Shown piece after piece: positions 32,745 through 41,609 of a stretch of DNA of 57,894 nt (the stretch's first letter is position 1; each line of letters begins with the position of its first letter). This stretch comes from Flavobacterium sp. Its GTDB lineage: Bacteria > Bacteroidota > Bacteroidia > Flavobacteriales > Flavobacteriaceae. A program made the translations under genes and the position numbers. The notes under the pieces were generated by a model that was given only the letters and a program-made list of their open reading frames with translations, had not been told where the DNA came from and ran no database searches. The stretch spans positions 1 to 57,894 of the forward strand of contig NZ_JAPZSP010000036.1 of assembly GCF_027531705.1 (NCBI RefSeq), written 5' to 3'.

Positions 32745-34027
32745 CCTACAGCTACTTTATAAACTCTTAAACACTTTTCTCTAGCTTCTTTATGATCAAC
32801 AATCGGTTTTGGATATTCAAAAGTTTCTAATTCTGGAATCCATTTTTTGATATATTTTAAATCTTTATCAAACTTTTTTATCTGCTCGGTTGGATTAAAA
32901 ATCCTGAAATACGGCGCAGCATCTACTCCACTTCCTGCTGCCCATTGCCAATTACCAACATTACTAGCCATTTCATAATCAAGTAATTTCGTAGCAAAAT
33001 AAGTTTCACCCCAACGCCAATCAATCAGTAAATGTTTGCATAAAAAACTGGCCACAATCATTCGAACACGATTATGCATGTGACCTGTTGCATTAAGTTC
33101 ACGCATTCCAGCATCTACAAAAGGATAACCTGTTTTTCCTTCACACCATTTTTGGAATAAATCTTCATTATTTTCCCAATCAATGGCATCGTATTTTGGC
33201 CGAAAACATGACTTACTTGTGTGCGGAAAATGCCATAAAATTTGCATAAAAAATTCTCTCCAAATCAGTTCTTTCAAAAAAGTTTCGTTTTTACTTTCTA
33301 AAGCCTTTGCAACCATTTTTCTGATAGAAACTGCTCCAAATCTTAAATAGATTCCCAAATAAGAAGTTTTGTTTAGAGCTGGAAAATTTCGAGTTGCTTC
33401 GTAATTATCAATCAAATTGGAAGAAATATCAAAAGGTGTAACTTGGATAAACGATTTTTCAAATCCAATCTGTGTCAAACTCAAAAACGGATATGAATGA
33501 ACGCTAATTCTATCCAATAAATCCTGAGAATTATAGTTAACTAACTGTATCTTTTTGAAATTTTCTTTCCATTTATTTGAATACGGTGTATAAACTACAT
33601 AAGGTGTTCCATCGTCTTTTACTACTTCACTTTTTTCAAAAATAACTTGATCTTTGCTAGTTTTAAATTCTATTGAATGCTCTTTGAATAAATGAAATAA
33701 TTCTAAATCTCTTTTTCGAGCATAAGGTTCATAATCGTGATTGGTATAAACTTTATTTATTTTATTTTCAGCAATTAATTTGGTAAAAATATCAAAAGGT
33801 TTTCCGTTAAAAACAGCTAATGATTTTCCTTTTTTTTCTAATTCAAATTGAATAATGGAAAGCTGTTGGTGTATAAAAGTTACGCGGGCATCCTCTTTTG
33901 GCAATTGTGATAAAATTGAATCATCAAAAATAAAAATAGGTAAAACATCTTCATCGCTATTCAAAGCATGAAAAAGTCCAACGTTATCATCTACTCGTAA
34001 ATCTCTTCTAAACCAAAAAATATTCAT
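32741..34027 (-). CDS. Deoxyribodipyrimidine photo-lyase / cryptochrome family
   Basis: About 428 residues from ATG 34027 (MNIFWFRRDLRVDDN), the normal photolyase start; the frame runs 36 nt further up. The N-terminal antenna domain is followed by the FAD domain: FLKELIWREFFMQILWHFP, TGYPFVDAGMRELNATGHMH, NRVRMIVASFLCKHLLIDWR and SNVGNWQWAAGSGVDAAPYF with FRIFNP. The Asn and Trp of this last block fit a CPD-repairing class I enzyme. It uses blue light to split pyrimidine dimers. Last gene of a probable operon after SRPBCC and SDR genes, although a 97-nt gap of repeat-like sequence precedes it. Confidence 0.9.
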   Translation of the reverse strand: MNIFWFRRDLRVDDNVGLFHALNSDEDVLPIFIFDDSILSQLPKEDARVTFIHQQLSIIQFELEKKGKSLAVFNGKPFDIFTKLIAENKINKVYTNHDYEPYARKRDLELFHLFKEHSIEFKTSKDQVIFEKSEVVKDDGTPYVVYTPYSNKWKENFKKIQLVNYNSQDLLDRISVHSYPFLSLTQIGFEKSFIQVTPFDISSNLIDNYEATRNFPALNKTSYLGIYLRFGAVSIRKMVAKALESKNETFLKELIWREFFMQILWHFPHTSKSCFRPKYDAIDWENNEDLFQKWCEGKTGYPFVDAGMRELNATGHMHNRVRMIVASFLCKHLLIDWRWGETYFATKLLDYEMASNVGNWQWAAGSGVDAAPYFRIFNPTEQIKKFDKDLKYIKKWIPELETFEYPKPIVDHKEAREKCLRVYKVAVG

Positions 34028-34124
34028 AATAAATTCAATGTCAGTGTCAAAAATCAAATTCAAAATTCAATTTTTAGATTGTTACTTTAAATTGCAATTG
34101 ATTTTTGCAATTGTTATTGTTATT

Positions 34125-34823
34125 TTACTGATTAACCAACAAAGTTGACATTCCACCATCAACATGAAAAACTTGCCCTGAAATCCAACTGCTTTTTGAA
34201 CTTATTAAAAAACTAGCCATTTGTGCCATATCTTCAGAAGTTCCCACTCGTTTTAGTGGATGTCTTTCTGCTAATTTTTCTCTTTTTACATCATTATTCA
34301 AAAACTTATCTGCCAACGGCGTATCTGTTAGTGACGGCGCAATGACATTCACTCTAATTTTTGGTGCATATTCAGCTGCTAATGCTTTCGCAAAACCTTC
34401 AATCGCTCCTTTTGCAGCAGCTACCGATGTGTGAAAAGGCATTCCCATACTCGCAGCAACTGAACTAAACAACACAATACTCGATTGTTCAGAAGCAACT
34501 AAATTAGGCAAAATAGATTGAATTACTTTCACCAAACTAATAAAATTGATTTGCAAGTCTTGCTCAAATGCTTCTGGTTTCAACCCTTTAAAAGGTCGCA
34601 AATTAATGCTTCCTGGGCAATAAACTAATCCATCAATTACTCCGGGCAATTTTGACATATCCAAAGTATCTGTTGTGGCATCAAACTGAATATGAGTAAC
34701 ATTCATATCATCAATATTTTCATTTGTTCTTGAAGCTATAAAAACTTTATTTTCATATTGAAGTTCTTTGGCAATTGCCAATCCAATTCCGTAAGAACCA
34801 CCTATTAACAGTATATTTTTCAT
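34125..34823 (-). CDS. SDR-family oxidoreductase lacking the catalytic tyrosine
   Basis: A 232-residue short-chain dehydrogenase/reductase. The cofactor loop is LLIGGSYGIG (5-14), then YCPGS, the NFISL strand and the catalytic-region serine VLFSSVAAS (117-125). The YxxxK motif reads HTSVAAAKG: Lys138 is present but position 134 is Val instead of Tyr. The tail SSWISGQVFHVDGGMS is typical. SDRs of this SxAAAK type exist, but the missing Tyr means ordinary reductase chemistry may not occur. It is joined by 3 nt to the upstream SRPBCC gene, and is followed by the photolyase. Confidence 0.88.
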   Translation of the reverse strand: MKNILLIGGSYGIGLAIAKELQYENKVFIASRTNENIDDMNVTHIQFDATTDTLDMSKLPGVIDGLVYCPGSINLRPFKGLKPEAFEQDLQINFISLVKVIQSILPNLVASEQSSIVLFSSVAASMGMPFHTSVAAAKGAIEGFAKALAAEYAPKIRVNVIAPSLTDTPLADKFLNNDVKREKLAERHPLKRVGTSEDMAQMASFLISSKSSWISGQVFHVDGGMSTLLVNQ

Positions 34824-34826
34824 ATC

Positions 34827-35294
34827 TTATCCTTTAAATTCTCCAAAAAGTTCTATTAATTTTTTTCTTCTAAACTCAAAAATCTCATTTAATTTGGGTT
34901 TAACTAAAAACGGATGCACTAGTTGACCAATAATTCCCATCGGAACTTTATAATCAACAATATCTTCCATTTCTACACCACCTGGAATTTCTTTGAGAAA
35001 ATGTTTATGATGCCATAAATCGTAAGGACCAAAACGTTGTTCATCAACAAAATATTTTTTATCTTGTACATGTGTAATTTCGGTAACCCATTTCATCGGA
35101 ATACCCAAAACTGGTGTAACAATATATTGAATAATTTGTCCAGGAAACATTTCTCTATCATCGCCCGAAAGAGTTTTGAAACCCATATATTCTGGAGTGA
35201 TTACTTTCAAATTCTTAGGATTTGACAAAAATTCCCAAGCTTCATCTAAAGAAATTGGTAAATTCTGTTTGCTATGTAGTGTGTATATTTTCAT
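34827..35294 (-). CDS. SRPBCC family ligand-binding protein
   Basis: About 155 residues from ATG 35294 (MKIYTLHSKQNLPISLDEAW). The helix-grip fold is visible: EAWEFLSNPKNLKVITPEYM, the strands PGQIIQYIVTPVLGIPMKWV, TEITHVQDKKYFVDEQRFGP, WHHKHFLKEIPGGVEMEDI, and the C-terminal helix NEIFEFRRKKLIELF. Such proteins bind lipids or other hydrophobic ligands. First gene of the operon with the SDR and photolyase genes; SRPBCC-SDR-photolyase clusters recur in Bacteroidota, from memory, and may be light- or stress-induced. Confidence 0.87.
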   Translation of the reverse strand: MKIYTLHSKQNLPISLDEAWEFLSNPKNLKVITPEYMGFKTLSGDDREMFPGQIIQYIVTPVLGIPMKWVTEITHVQDKKYFVDEQRFGPYDLWHHKHFLKEIPGGVEMEDIVDYKVPMGIIGQLVHPFLVKPKLNEIFEFRRKKLIELFGEFKG

Positions 35295-35319
35295 TTTATT
35301 TTTTTTGTAAAAGTACAAA

Positions 35320-35351
35320 TTGTTTAATCATATTTAAAATATGTTAAACAA
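35320..35351. promoter_or_regulatory. Dyad operator candidate between photolyase operon and DUF2911 gene
   Basis: TTGTTTAA (35320-35327) and TTAAACAA (35344-35351) form perfect arms around a nearly palindromic core CATATTTAAAATATG (35329-35343). It lies 26 nt upstream of the SRPBCC start and 78 nt upstream of the DUF2911 gene, a typical position for a dimeric regulator. Confidence 0.5.
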
Positions 35352-35400
35352 AATATTTTCAATTTAAGTTTAAATTAACATTTGAAGAAAATACAATTCG

Positions 35401-35408
35401 TAATTTTG
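35401..35408 (+). promoter_or_regulatory. -7 promoter motif TAATTTTG for the DUF2911 gene
   Basis: TTG at 35382-35384, 16 nt spacer (slightly short), TAATTTTG, then 20 nt to ATG 35429. Confidence 0.5.
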
Positions 35409-35428
35409 AGGCAATAAAACTTATAACT

Positions 35429-36274
35429 ATGAAAAAAATTATCTATTTATTTGCTTTTGTAATAGCAAATTACGCTATTGAAGCACAAGTAAAAACACCA
35501 CAAGCAAGTCCTAAATCTGTTCTTACACAAGTAGTTGGACTCACCGATGTGACTGTTGAGTATTCAAGACCAAGTGCAAAAGGAAGAACTGTATTTGGCG
35601 ATTTAGTTCCATTTGGACAACTGTGGAGAACTGGCGCAAATGCTAATTCTACAGTATCATTTAGTGAAGATGTTGTTATTAATGGTGCAACACTTAAAAA
35701 AGGAAAATACGCTATTTTCACAATTCCAAAAGCAGATATGTGGGAAGTTGATTTTTATGCAACCACTGATAATTGGGGTTTGCCAGAAAATTGGGATGAA
35801 AAAGACGTGGCAGCAAGAACCAATGTGAACCCAATCGCTTTAGGTAATAATGTTGAGACATTTACTATGGCAGTAAACAATATAACTAATGATAGTGCAA
35901 CGCTTGACATTTCTTGGGAAAAAACAATGGTTTCAATCAAATTTGAAGTTCCAACACAAAAAGCGGCTTTAGCTAGTATTGACAAAGTATTAGCAGGTCC
36001 AACTGCTGGCGATTACTTTTCATCAGCGCAATATTTTTTCCAATCTAATGGTGACTTGAATAAAGCGTTGACTTATATAAACAAAGCATTAGAATTGAAC
36101 AAAGACAAACCGTTTTGGTACAATCGTTTAAAATCATTAATTCAAGCGAAATTAGGTGATAAAAAAGGTGCGATTGAAACAGCAAAATTATCGTTAGCAG
36201 CAGCAACAGAAGCTAAAAATAATGATTATGTAAAAATGAATAATGACAGCATTGCCGAATGGAGTAAAAAGTAA
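35429..36274 (+). CDS. DUF2911 family secreted protein with a C-terminal TPR-like tail
   Basis: A 281-residue protein with a cleavable signal peptide (MKKIIYLFAFVIANYAIEAQ). The DUF2911 part (about 22-185) has ASPKSVLTQVVGLTDVTVEY, SRPSAKGRTVFGDLVPFGQL and WRTGANANS, then LKKGKYAIFTIP and WDEKDVAAR. Residues about 200-281 form two TPR-like helical hairpins (DYFSSAQYFFQSNGDLNKAL, WYNRLKSLIQAKLGDKKGAI). Function of the family is unknown; it should act in the periplasm. Divergent from the photolyase operon across the dyad. Confidence 0.9.
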   Translation: MKKIIYLFAFVIANYAIEAQVKTPQASPKSVLTQVVGLTDVTVEYSRPSAKGRTVFGDLVPFGQLWRTGANANSTVSFSEDVVINGATLKKGKYAIFTIPKADMWEVDFYATTDNWGLPENWDEKDVAARTNVNPIALGNNVETFTMAVNNITNDSATLDISWEKTMVSIKFEVPTQKAALASIDKVLAGPTAGDYFSSAQYFFQSNGDLNKALTYINKALELNKDKPFWYNRLKSLIQAKLGDKKGAIETAKLSLAAATEAKNNDYVKMNNDSIAEWSKK

Positions 36275-36289
36275 TTTTACTTAAAAAAA

Positions 36290-36342
36290 TACAATTCCAC
36301 AAATGAGAAACTAACCTTTCTTGTTTGTGGAATTTTTCTTTT
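36290..36342. terminator. Terminator-like hairpin between DUF2911 and SSS genes
   Basis: AATTCCACAAA (36293-36303) pairs with TTTGTGGAATT (36324-36334), 20-nt loop, then TTTCTTTTT. It can serve both convergent genes. Confidence 0.75.
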
Positions 36343-38036
36343 TAAATAGTTACTTCTTTATTTCTGAAAAGAAAAAATTGGAATACAATTGCCAAAATCA
36401 ACGTTAGCATTGCCCCAATAAAATTCAACCAAAGAAAGCTTACAATATCTAAATAATAGATGTAAAAAATAGTCAATTGACTAATTGTAGCTCCAAAAAA
36501 GATGGCATTTGCTTTTACATATTTTACATAAAATCCAACCAAGAAAATTCCCAAAACAGTTCCATAAAATATTGAACCAACTATATTTACTAATTGAATA
36601 AGATTTTCAAATAAGGTTCCGACGCATGCAAAAAGAATAGCGATTATTCCCCAAAGTAGTGTGAAATATTTAGTTGCGTTAACATAATGTTTATCTGATT
36701 TTTCGCCTTTTACATTTCTTTTATATAAATCTACAGCTGTTGTAGCTGCCAAAGCATTCAAACCAGAAGCTGTTGATGACATTGCAGCCGAAAGTATTAC
36801 AGCCAATAATAATCCAATCAATCCTTGTGGCAGATAATTTAGAATAAAATGAATAAAAACATAATCCTTATCATTGGTCTCTGCTTTTTCATCGGCTTTG
36901 GAGATTATTTCGCGTGCTTCATCTCGCAATTCATTTTCTTTGTTGGAAATACCAACCAATTCTTTTCTCAAAATAGGATTGTCATAATTCTGATTTAAAT
37001 GGTCGATATAAATCAAATTTATTTCTTTCTTTTCTTCAGAAAGTTTGACCAATTTTTTCTCTAAAACTTCATATTCTGCTTTGTATTTTGACTTATTAAT
37101 TGCAATTTTATTATTCGGATTAAAGTTTAATGGAACAGGATTAAATTGAAAAAAAACAAAAACCATCACACCCGTTAGCAAGATAAAAAACTGCATAGGA
37201 ACTTTCAAAAATCCATTCATAATCAATCCCATCTGACTTTCTTTTACAGATTTTCCCGAAAGATAACGACCAACTTGCGATTGATCGGTTCCAAAATAAG
37301 AAAGCATCAAGAAAAATCCACCTGTAATTCCGCTCCAAAAAGTATACCTGCTTTCAGGATCAAAAGAAAAATCGAGAATATTCATTTTATCGTTAGCACC
37401 AGCAATATGTAAAGCATTACTAAAAGTCATATCGTTGGGCAACAAATGCAAAATCAAGAAAAAAGTGATAAACATTCCCGACATAATCACAAACATTTGC
37501 TGTTTTTGTGTAACATTTACCGCTTTTGTTCCACCTGAAAAAGTATAAATAATTACTAAAATTCCGATAACAACAATCATCAAAGTCAAATTCCAACCTA
37601 ATAATGTTGATAGAATAATAGCTGGGGCGTAAATCGTCAATCCAGTTCCTAATCCTCTTTGAATTAGAAATAAAATCGATGCCAATGAACGAGTTTTTAT
37701 GTCAAATCGCTGTTCAAGATATTCATAAGCTGTATAAACTTTTAATCGATGGTAAATTGGGATAAAAGTGAAACAAATTACAACCATTGCTATTGGCAAA
37801 CCAAAATAGAATTGTACAAAACCCATTCCGTCATGATACGCTTGTCCTGGCGTTGATAAAAAAGTAATTGCACTAGCTTGAGTAGCCATAACAGAAATAC
37901 CAACAGTGAACCAATTGGTTTCTTTGTTTCCTAGAATGTAATCTTGCACATTCTTACTGCCTTTGGTCTTATAAACACCATAAAAAACAATAAAAAGTAA
38001 CGTTGCCGAAAGTATTATCCAATCAAGTTGTTGCAT
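36342..38036 (-). CDS. Sodium:solute symporter (SSS family) with an inserted coiled coil
   Basis: A 564-residue transporter with about 13 helices. Early signatures: DYILGNKETNWFTVGISVMA (32-51) and TQASAITFLSTPGQAYHDGM (52-71), then YEYLEQRFD and FSGGTKAVNVT. The late helix with SAAMSSTASGLNALAATTAVDLYKR is typical of SSS. Between the helix ending near 298 and the next starting near 393 there is a hydrophilic insertion of about 85 residues, rich in Lys/Glu with heptad-like spacing (about 308-390), not usual in the family. The partner genes, a 35-aa membrane peptide and a PIG-L deacetylase, suggest a sugar or glycoconjugate substrate. Confidence 0.9.
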   Translation of the reverse strand: MQQLDWIILSATLLFIVFYGVYKTKGSKNVQDYILGNKETNWFTVGISVMATQASAITFLSTPGQAYHDGMGFVQFYFGLPIAMVVICFTFIPIYHRLKVYTAYEYLEQRFDIKTRSLASILFLIQRGLGTGLTIYAPAIILSTLLGWNLTLMIVVIGILVIIYTFSGGTKAVNVTQKQQMFVIMSGMFITFFLILHLLPNDMTFSNALHIAGANDKMNILDFSFDPESRYTFWSGITGGFFLMLSYFGTDQSQVGRYLSGKSVKESQMGLIMNGFLKVPMQFFILLTGVMVFVFFQFNPVPLNFNPNNKIAINKSKYKAEYEVLEKKLVKLSEEKKEINLIYIDHLNQNYDNPILRKELVGISNKENELRDEAREIISKADEKAETNDKDYVFIHFILNYLPQGLIGLLLAVILSAAMSSTASGLNALAATTAVDLYKRNVKGEKSDKHYVNATKYFTLLWGIIAILFACVGTLFENLIQLVNIVGSIFYGTVLGIFLVGFYVKYVKANAIFFGATISQLTIFYIYYLDIVSFLWLNFIGAMLTLILAIVFQFFLFRNKEVTI

Positions 38037-38039
38037 AAG

Positions 38040-38147
38040 TTAGGAGAATATTTGCATTAAAATAAAGAAGATAACGATGTAAACGCCATTCATTACCAAC
38101 AACCAAGTATAACTGTTTTTCCAGCGGTATTTTTTTTGAGTTTCCAT
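38040..38147 (-). CDS. 35-residue single-helix membrane peptide between PIG-L and SSS genes
   Basis: Reads METQKKYRWKNSYTWLLVMN and ends FFILMQIFS: a positively charged start and one membrane helix (about 14-34). It starts 1 nt after the PIG-L stop and stops 3 nt before the SSS start, so it is embedded in a tightly packed operon. Spacing and amino-acid pattern make a chance ORF unlikely. It may be a small subunit or stabiliser of the transporter; this is inference. Confidence 0.7.
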   Translation of the reverse strand: METQKKYRWKNSYTWLLVMNGVYIVIFFILMQIFS

Positions 38148-38148
38148 A

Positions 38149-40641
38149 TTATTTTCCAATTGAAATCATATTTGCCATTAATCTATAAGCTCCAATTACA
38201 CCTTCTGGCAATTCTCTAAAGAAACTTAAACCTGTATAAATATAATTTCCTTTTCCGTATTTGGCAACCAAAATAGCTCCATCCTTAGGCTTTTCACCTT
38301 TATCATTGGCAGATAAAATTACCGTGAAATTTTTATCCCATTCGTTTGGATAATACAAACCTTGCTCTTGTTTCCAACCATTAAAATCGCTTGCCGTTAT
38401 TTTGTTAGGATAATTCAAAATGGAATGTTCAGGTGCTAAAAATCGAACTTCAGCATTTTCTTCTGTAACTCTATCGCGTGAAATTTTTAGCGAATAGGGA
38501 GCAATTGTAGGCGTTACCAAATCATCAAGTGTGTTGTATTGGACAATCATGGTTTTTCCATTTTTGACAAAATCTAATAAAATAGATTGCTTAAATGCCA
38601 ATTCGGAAACAGTATTATAGGCACGAATTCCGGTCATAACCACATCAAAATTAAGTAATCTTGTTGCCGAAATTTCTTCTGGTTTGATGATTTCGACTTC
38701 GTAACCCATTTGTTTTAAACTTTTAGGAACTTCATCACCAGCACCCATGATATAGGCTATTTTTTCGTTTTTAATTTTAATATCAACTTTAAATGCTTTT
38801 GCTTCTGATGGTTTTAAAACAATTTGCTTGTAAATATGTGGATAATTTATTTCAATTTTTTCATTATCAAAAACATGATTATCTACCGTTATTTTGCTTT
38901 TAATGACAATTTCACTAGCTTCTTTTGATGGTGAAACGCTAAAAACGGCCAATTGTTCTTCGTCTTTTTTGGTTAATTTAAACGGAATTTCTTTTGGTGA
39001 AACCGACCAATTAGTTGGAATTTCCAATTCAATTTTTCCATTTACATTCTCTTTTCCAGCTTTGATTTTAACTGTTACTGTTTGCGATTTTGAAGAATTA
39101 TAAACAAAAACTTTCTCAGTAATTGCAGAAGTTACAGTTGGAATAACATCAAGCGGTTGGTAAACTTCACCTTTTACATCGTCATTGTATTTGTAAACAA
39201 TATTGCGTTCAAAAGGAATAGTAACTCCATTAATTTCGATTTCAAAGACAACTTTTGCTTGACGTAAAACATCTGGAATTCCAATATTTTGCTGTTCGTC
39301 AACTCGATACATGCCTACCGTTCCTTTTTCTTTTAGCCAATATGGTGATGAATAATCTAGTGTTGAAGGAACAACTAATTCTATTGTTTGGTTTTTTAAT
39401 GAATTATTTGATAATGAAATCGCACTAAAATCAGAAGAAAAAGTCGGAATTGATTGAATTGATTTCCATGTCAATGGCACCGAACTTCTATTGATAGCTT
39501 CCAATTTTACTTTGATAGAATTTCCAGTAGAAACGCTTTGACTTTCGGCAACAGCTTCTAAATACAAACCTGAACAAGCAGCAATAATCTTTTTAATTTC
39601 TTCGGTTTTGACAGCTTTCCAATGTTGGTTGTCTAATTTTTGAATCAATTCATATGCTTTTACCAACTCTGGAATACTGGCTGATGGATTTTTAAAATCA
39701 AAATTTTTCTCAACTGCATTCAAGATTGCACCAATAGCATTTCCGCCATTTACACGGTTCCATGATGTGTCAATTCCTTCAAAAAGATTGGTTTTGTCAG
39801 TTGTGCTTTCACCTTTTAAAAACTCTAAATATTCATCTTCTTCGCCACGAGTTCCTGTATTTCCAAAACCTTGCGACTGATGACAACTACGACTTAAAGC
39901 CGCAATTTCTTGATTAGATTTTCCAACTGATTGATAATAAACACCGGTTTGTAATTTGCTCAAATTGGATTTATCGGCTTTTTCAAACTTTTCTTTGCTT
40001 CCATAAAACCACCAAGATGTATTGAAAAACAAACGCTTAGGTTGCCAAGTAGTAACCAAACTCAACTGATTTGGAAAAACGGTTTTGTCATTTGCCCTAT
40101 CAAAAGCATCAAAACTCAACATAGCCGAAGCGGTATGATGTCCATGAGTAGTTCCTGGCGAACGGTGATCAAAACGATTGATAATAACATCGGGTTGAAA
40201 CTTACGAATAGCCCAAATTACATCGCTCATCACTTGCTCTTTATCCCAAATTTGAAGTGTTTCGTCAGGATTTTTTGAAAAACCAAAATCGTTTGCTCTT
40301 GAAAAAAATTGTTCTCCGCCATCTATTTTTCGAGCTTCAATGAGCTCTTGTGTTCTAATAACGCCTAATAATTCTCTTAATTCTGGACCGATAAGATTTT
40401 GTCCACCATCGCCACGAGTTAGTGACAAATAGCCAGTTCTTGCCTTTTTTTCGTTGGATAAATAGGAAATTAATCGCGTATTCTCATCATCAGGATGTGC
40501 GGCAATATACAAAACCGAACCTAAAAAGTTCAATTTTTGAATTTGGTTATAAATCTCAACCGAATTGGGCTTGGCTGGTCGCTGCGAAAAAACGTTTAAA
40601 CCAATAAATAAAAGTAGAAATGAAGTAATTATTCGATGCAT
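38149..40641 (-). CDS. Secreted PIG-L family deacetylase, large form
   Basis: An 830-residue exported protein (signal peptide MHRIITSFLLLFIGLNVFSQ). The LmbE/PIG-L domain (about 40-290) has the zinc motif YIAAHPDDENT (45-55), YLSLTRGDGGQNLIG, and HRSPGTTHGHHTASA, giving the Asp/His ligands expected of N-acetylglucosamine-type deacetylases. A long C-terminal part has beta-sandwich-like segments (about 360-600) and a final domain with MTGIRAYNT and GKGNYIYTGLSFFRELPEGV, similar to glutamine-amidotransferase-like folds. It would remove acetyl groups from sugars outside the cytoplasm. Operon with the 35-aa peptide and SSS transporter. A TATATTTG -7 motif lies 25 nt before the start. Confidence 0.88.
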   Translation of the reverse strand: MHRIITSFLLLFIGLNVFSQRPAKPNSVEIYNQIQKLNFLGSVLYIAAHPDDENTRLISYLSNEKKARTGYLSLTRGDGGQNLIGPELRELLGVIRTQELIEARKIDGGEQFFSRANDFGFSKNPDETLQIWDKEQVMSDVIWAIRKFQPDVIINRFDHRSPGTTHGHHTASAMLSFDAFDRANDKTVFPNQLSLVTTWQPKRLFFNTSWWFYGSKEKFEKADKSNLSKLQTGVYYQSVGKSNQEIAALSRSCHQSQGFGNTGTRGEEDEYLEFLKGESTTDKTNLFEGIDTSWNRVNGGNAIGAILNAVEKNFDFKNPSASIPELVKAYELIQKLDNQHWKAVKTEEIKKIIAACSGLYLEAVAESQSVSTGNSIKVKLEAINRSSVPLTWKSIQSIPTFSSDFSAISLSNNSLKNQTIELVVPSTLDYSSPYWLKEKGTVGMYRVDEQQNIGIPDVLRQAKVVFEIEINGVTIPFERNIVYKYNDDVKGEVYQPLDVIPTVTSAITEKVFVYNSSKSQTVTVKIKAGKENVNGKIELEIPTNWSVSPKEIPFKLTKKDEEQLAVFSVSPSKEASEIVIKSKITVDNHVFDNEKIEINYPHIYKQIVLKPSEAKAFKVDIKIKNEKIAYIMGAGDEVPKSLKQMGYEVEIIKPEEISATRLLNFDVVMTGIRAYNTVSELAFKQSILLDFVKNGKTMIVQYNTLDDLVTPTIAPYSLKISRDRVTEENAEVRFLAPEHSILNYPNKITASDFNGWKQEQGLYYPNEWDKNFTVILSANDKGEKPKDGAILVAKYGKGNYIYTGLSFFRELPEGVIGAYRLMANMISIGK

Positions 40642-40666
40642 TTGCGTTAGGTTTTGGCAATAGCTT

Positions 40667-40674
40667 CAAATATA
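40667..40674 (-). promoter_or_regulatory. -7 promoter motif TATATTTG for the PIG-L operon
   Basis: Minus-strand match to TAnnTTTG, 25 nt before ATG 40641. Confidence 0.45.
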
Positions 40675-40726
40675 AAGATTATTATGAGTTGAATTGTATT
40701 TTTTGAATTTCTTTAACAAATGAAAA

Positions 40727-40972
40727 CTACAAATTTCCTGTTTTTGTTTTCTGACTTACATAATTTAGTTGATGTTCGGCAACATAATTTCTAAATAAAG
40801 TAAGCAATGTTTCATAATATTTTTGAAGATTTTGAACATTTACAGCAGGACGACTATCGATTGGTATTGTGATAGGCATTTCGTTTAAATACTTAGATAA
40901 TTCAGGATAATTTTCTTGAATTACCATGGTTACTTTCATAATTTTTGCATTAATTTCTTCTTCGGTTTCCAT
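40727..40972 (-). CDS. Small conserved protein of unknown function
   Basis: Eighty-one residues from ATG 40972 (METEEEINAKIMKVTMVIQE); a TTG at 40981 would add three residues. Mostly helical and soluble: NYPELSKYLNEMPITIP, then VQNLQKYYETLLTLFRNYV. It looks like a small protein I remember as widespread in Flavobacteriia, without known role. Forty nt downstream of maf on the same strand, so probably in the same transcript. Confidence 0.7.
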   Translation of the reverse strand: METEEEINAKIMKVTMVIQENYPELSKYLNEMPITIPIDSRPAVNVQNLQKYYETLLTLFRNYVAEHQLNYVSQKTKTGNL

Positions 40973-41012
40973 TGCATTCAAAATTTAATTATGATTTTTT
41001 TGAATGGTAAAA

Positions 41013-41609
41013 TTACGCATTAAAAATGAATTTGTGTGTTAAATAATTATATACGCGTTCAGTCGGTAAACCAACAACATTTGAGTATGAACCCTCAATT
41101 TTAGCTATACCAATTAAACCAATCCATTCTTGAATTCCGTAGGCGCCTGCTTTGTCAAATGGTTCATACTTTTTTAGATAATAATGAATCGCATCATCCG
41201 ATAATTCTGAAAAAGTAACAGATGTAACTTCATGAATGGTTTCAGAAGAATTCATCGTTTTGAAACAAACCGACGTAATTACTTCATGTGTTGCGTTTGA
41301 TAATGATTTTAAAATCTGAAAAGCATCGTTATAATTTTTTGGTTTTCCTAAAGCTTTCTCGTTTTGCCAAACTATTGTGTCGCTGGTAATTAAGATTTCA
41401 TTTTGAGACAACTCATTATCGAATGCATTAGCTTTTAATTCTGCTAAAAAATTGGTGATTTCAGCGGCTTTTAAAGTTGGTGGATAAATTTCTTCAATAT
41501 CTTTTAACCGAATTTCAAAATCTAAATCTAAATCTTTGAAAAATTGTTGACGTCTTGGCGAACCCGAAGCTAAAATGATTTTGTAGTCTTTTAAAAGTTC
41601 TTTAAGCAT
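41013..41609 (-). CDS. Maf family nucleotide pyrophosphatase
   Basis: A 198-residue enzyme with the Maf signatures IILASGSPRRQQFF near the N-terminus, ITSDTIVWQNEKALGKPKN in the middle and DKAGAYGIQEWIGLIG, then GSYSNVVGLPTE. It hydrolyses non-canonical or canonical nucleoside triphosphates (dTTP/UTP type) to monophosphates, a house-cleaning role sometimes tied to septation. Overlaps the upstream UbiA gene by 8 nt, so the two are translationally coupled. Confidence 0.92.
   Translation of the reverse strand: MLKELLKDYKIILASGSPRRQQFFKDLDLDFEIRLKDIEEIYPPTLKAAEITNFLAELKANAFDNELSQNEILITSDTIVWQNEKALGKPKNYNDAFQILKSLSNATHEVITSVCFKTMNSSETIHEVTSVTFSELSDDAIHYYLKKYEPFDKAGAYGIQEWIGLIGIAKIEGSYSNVVGLPTERVYNYLTHKFIFNA

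Noticed and set aside
35470..35985. Overlapping ORFs in the DUF2911 gene
   Set aside because: Other-frame and antisense shadows; no start context or family signature.
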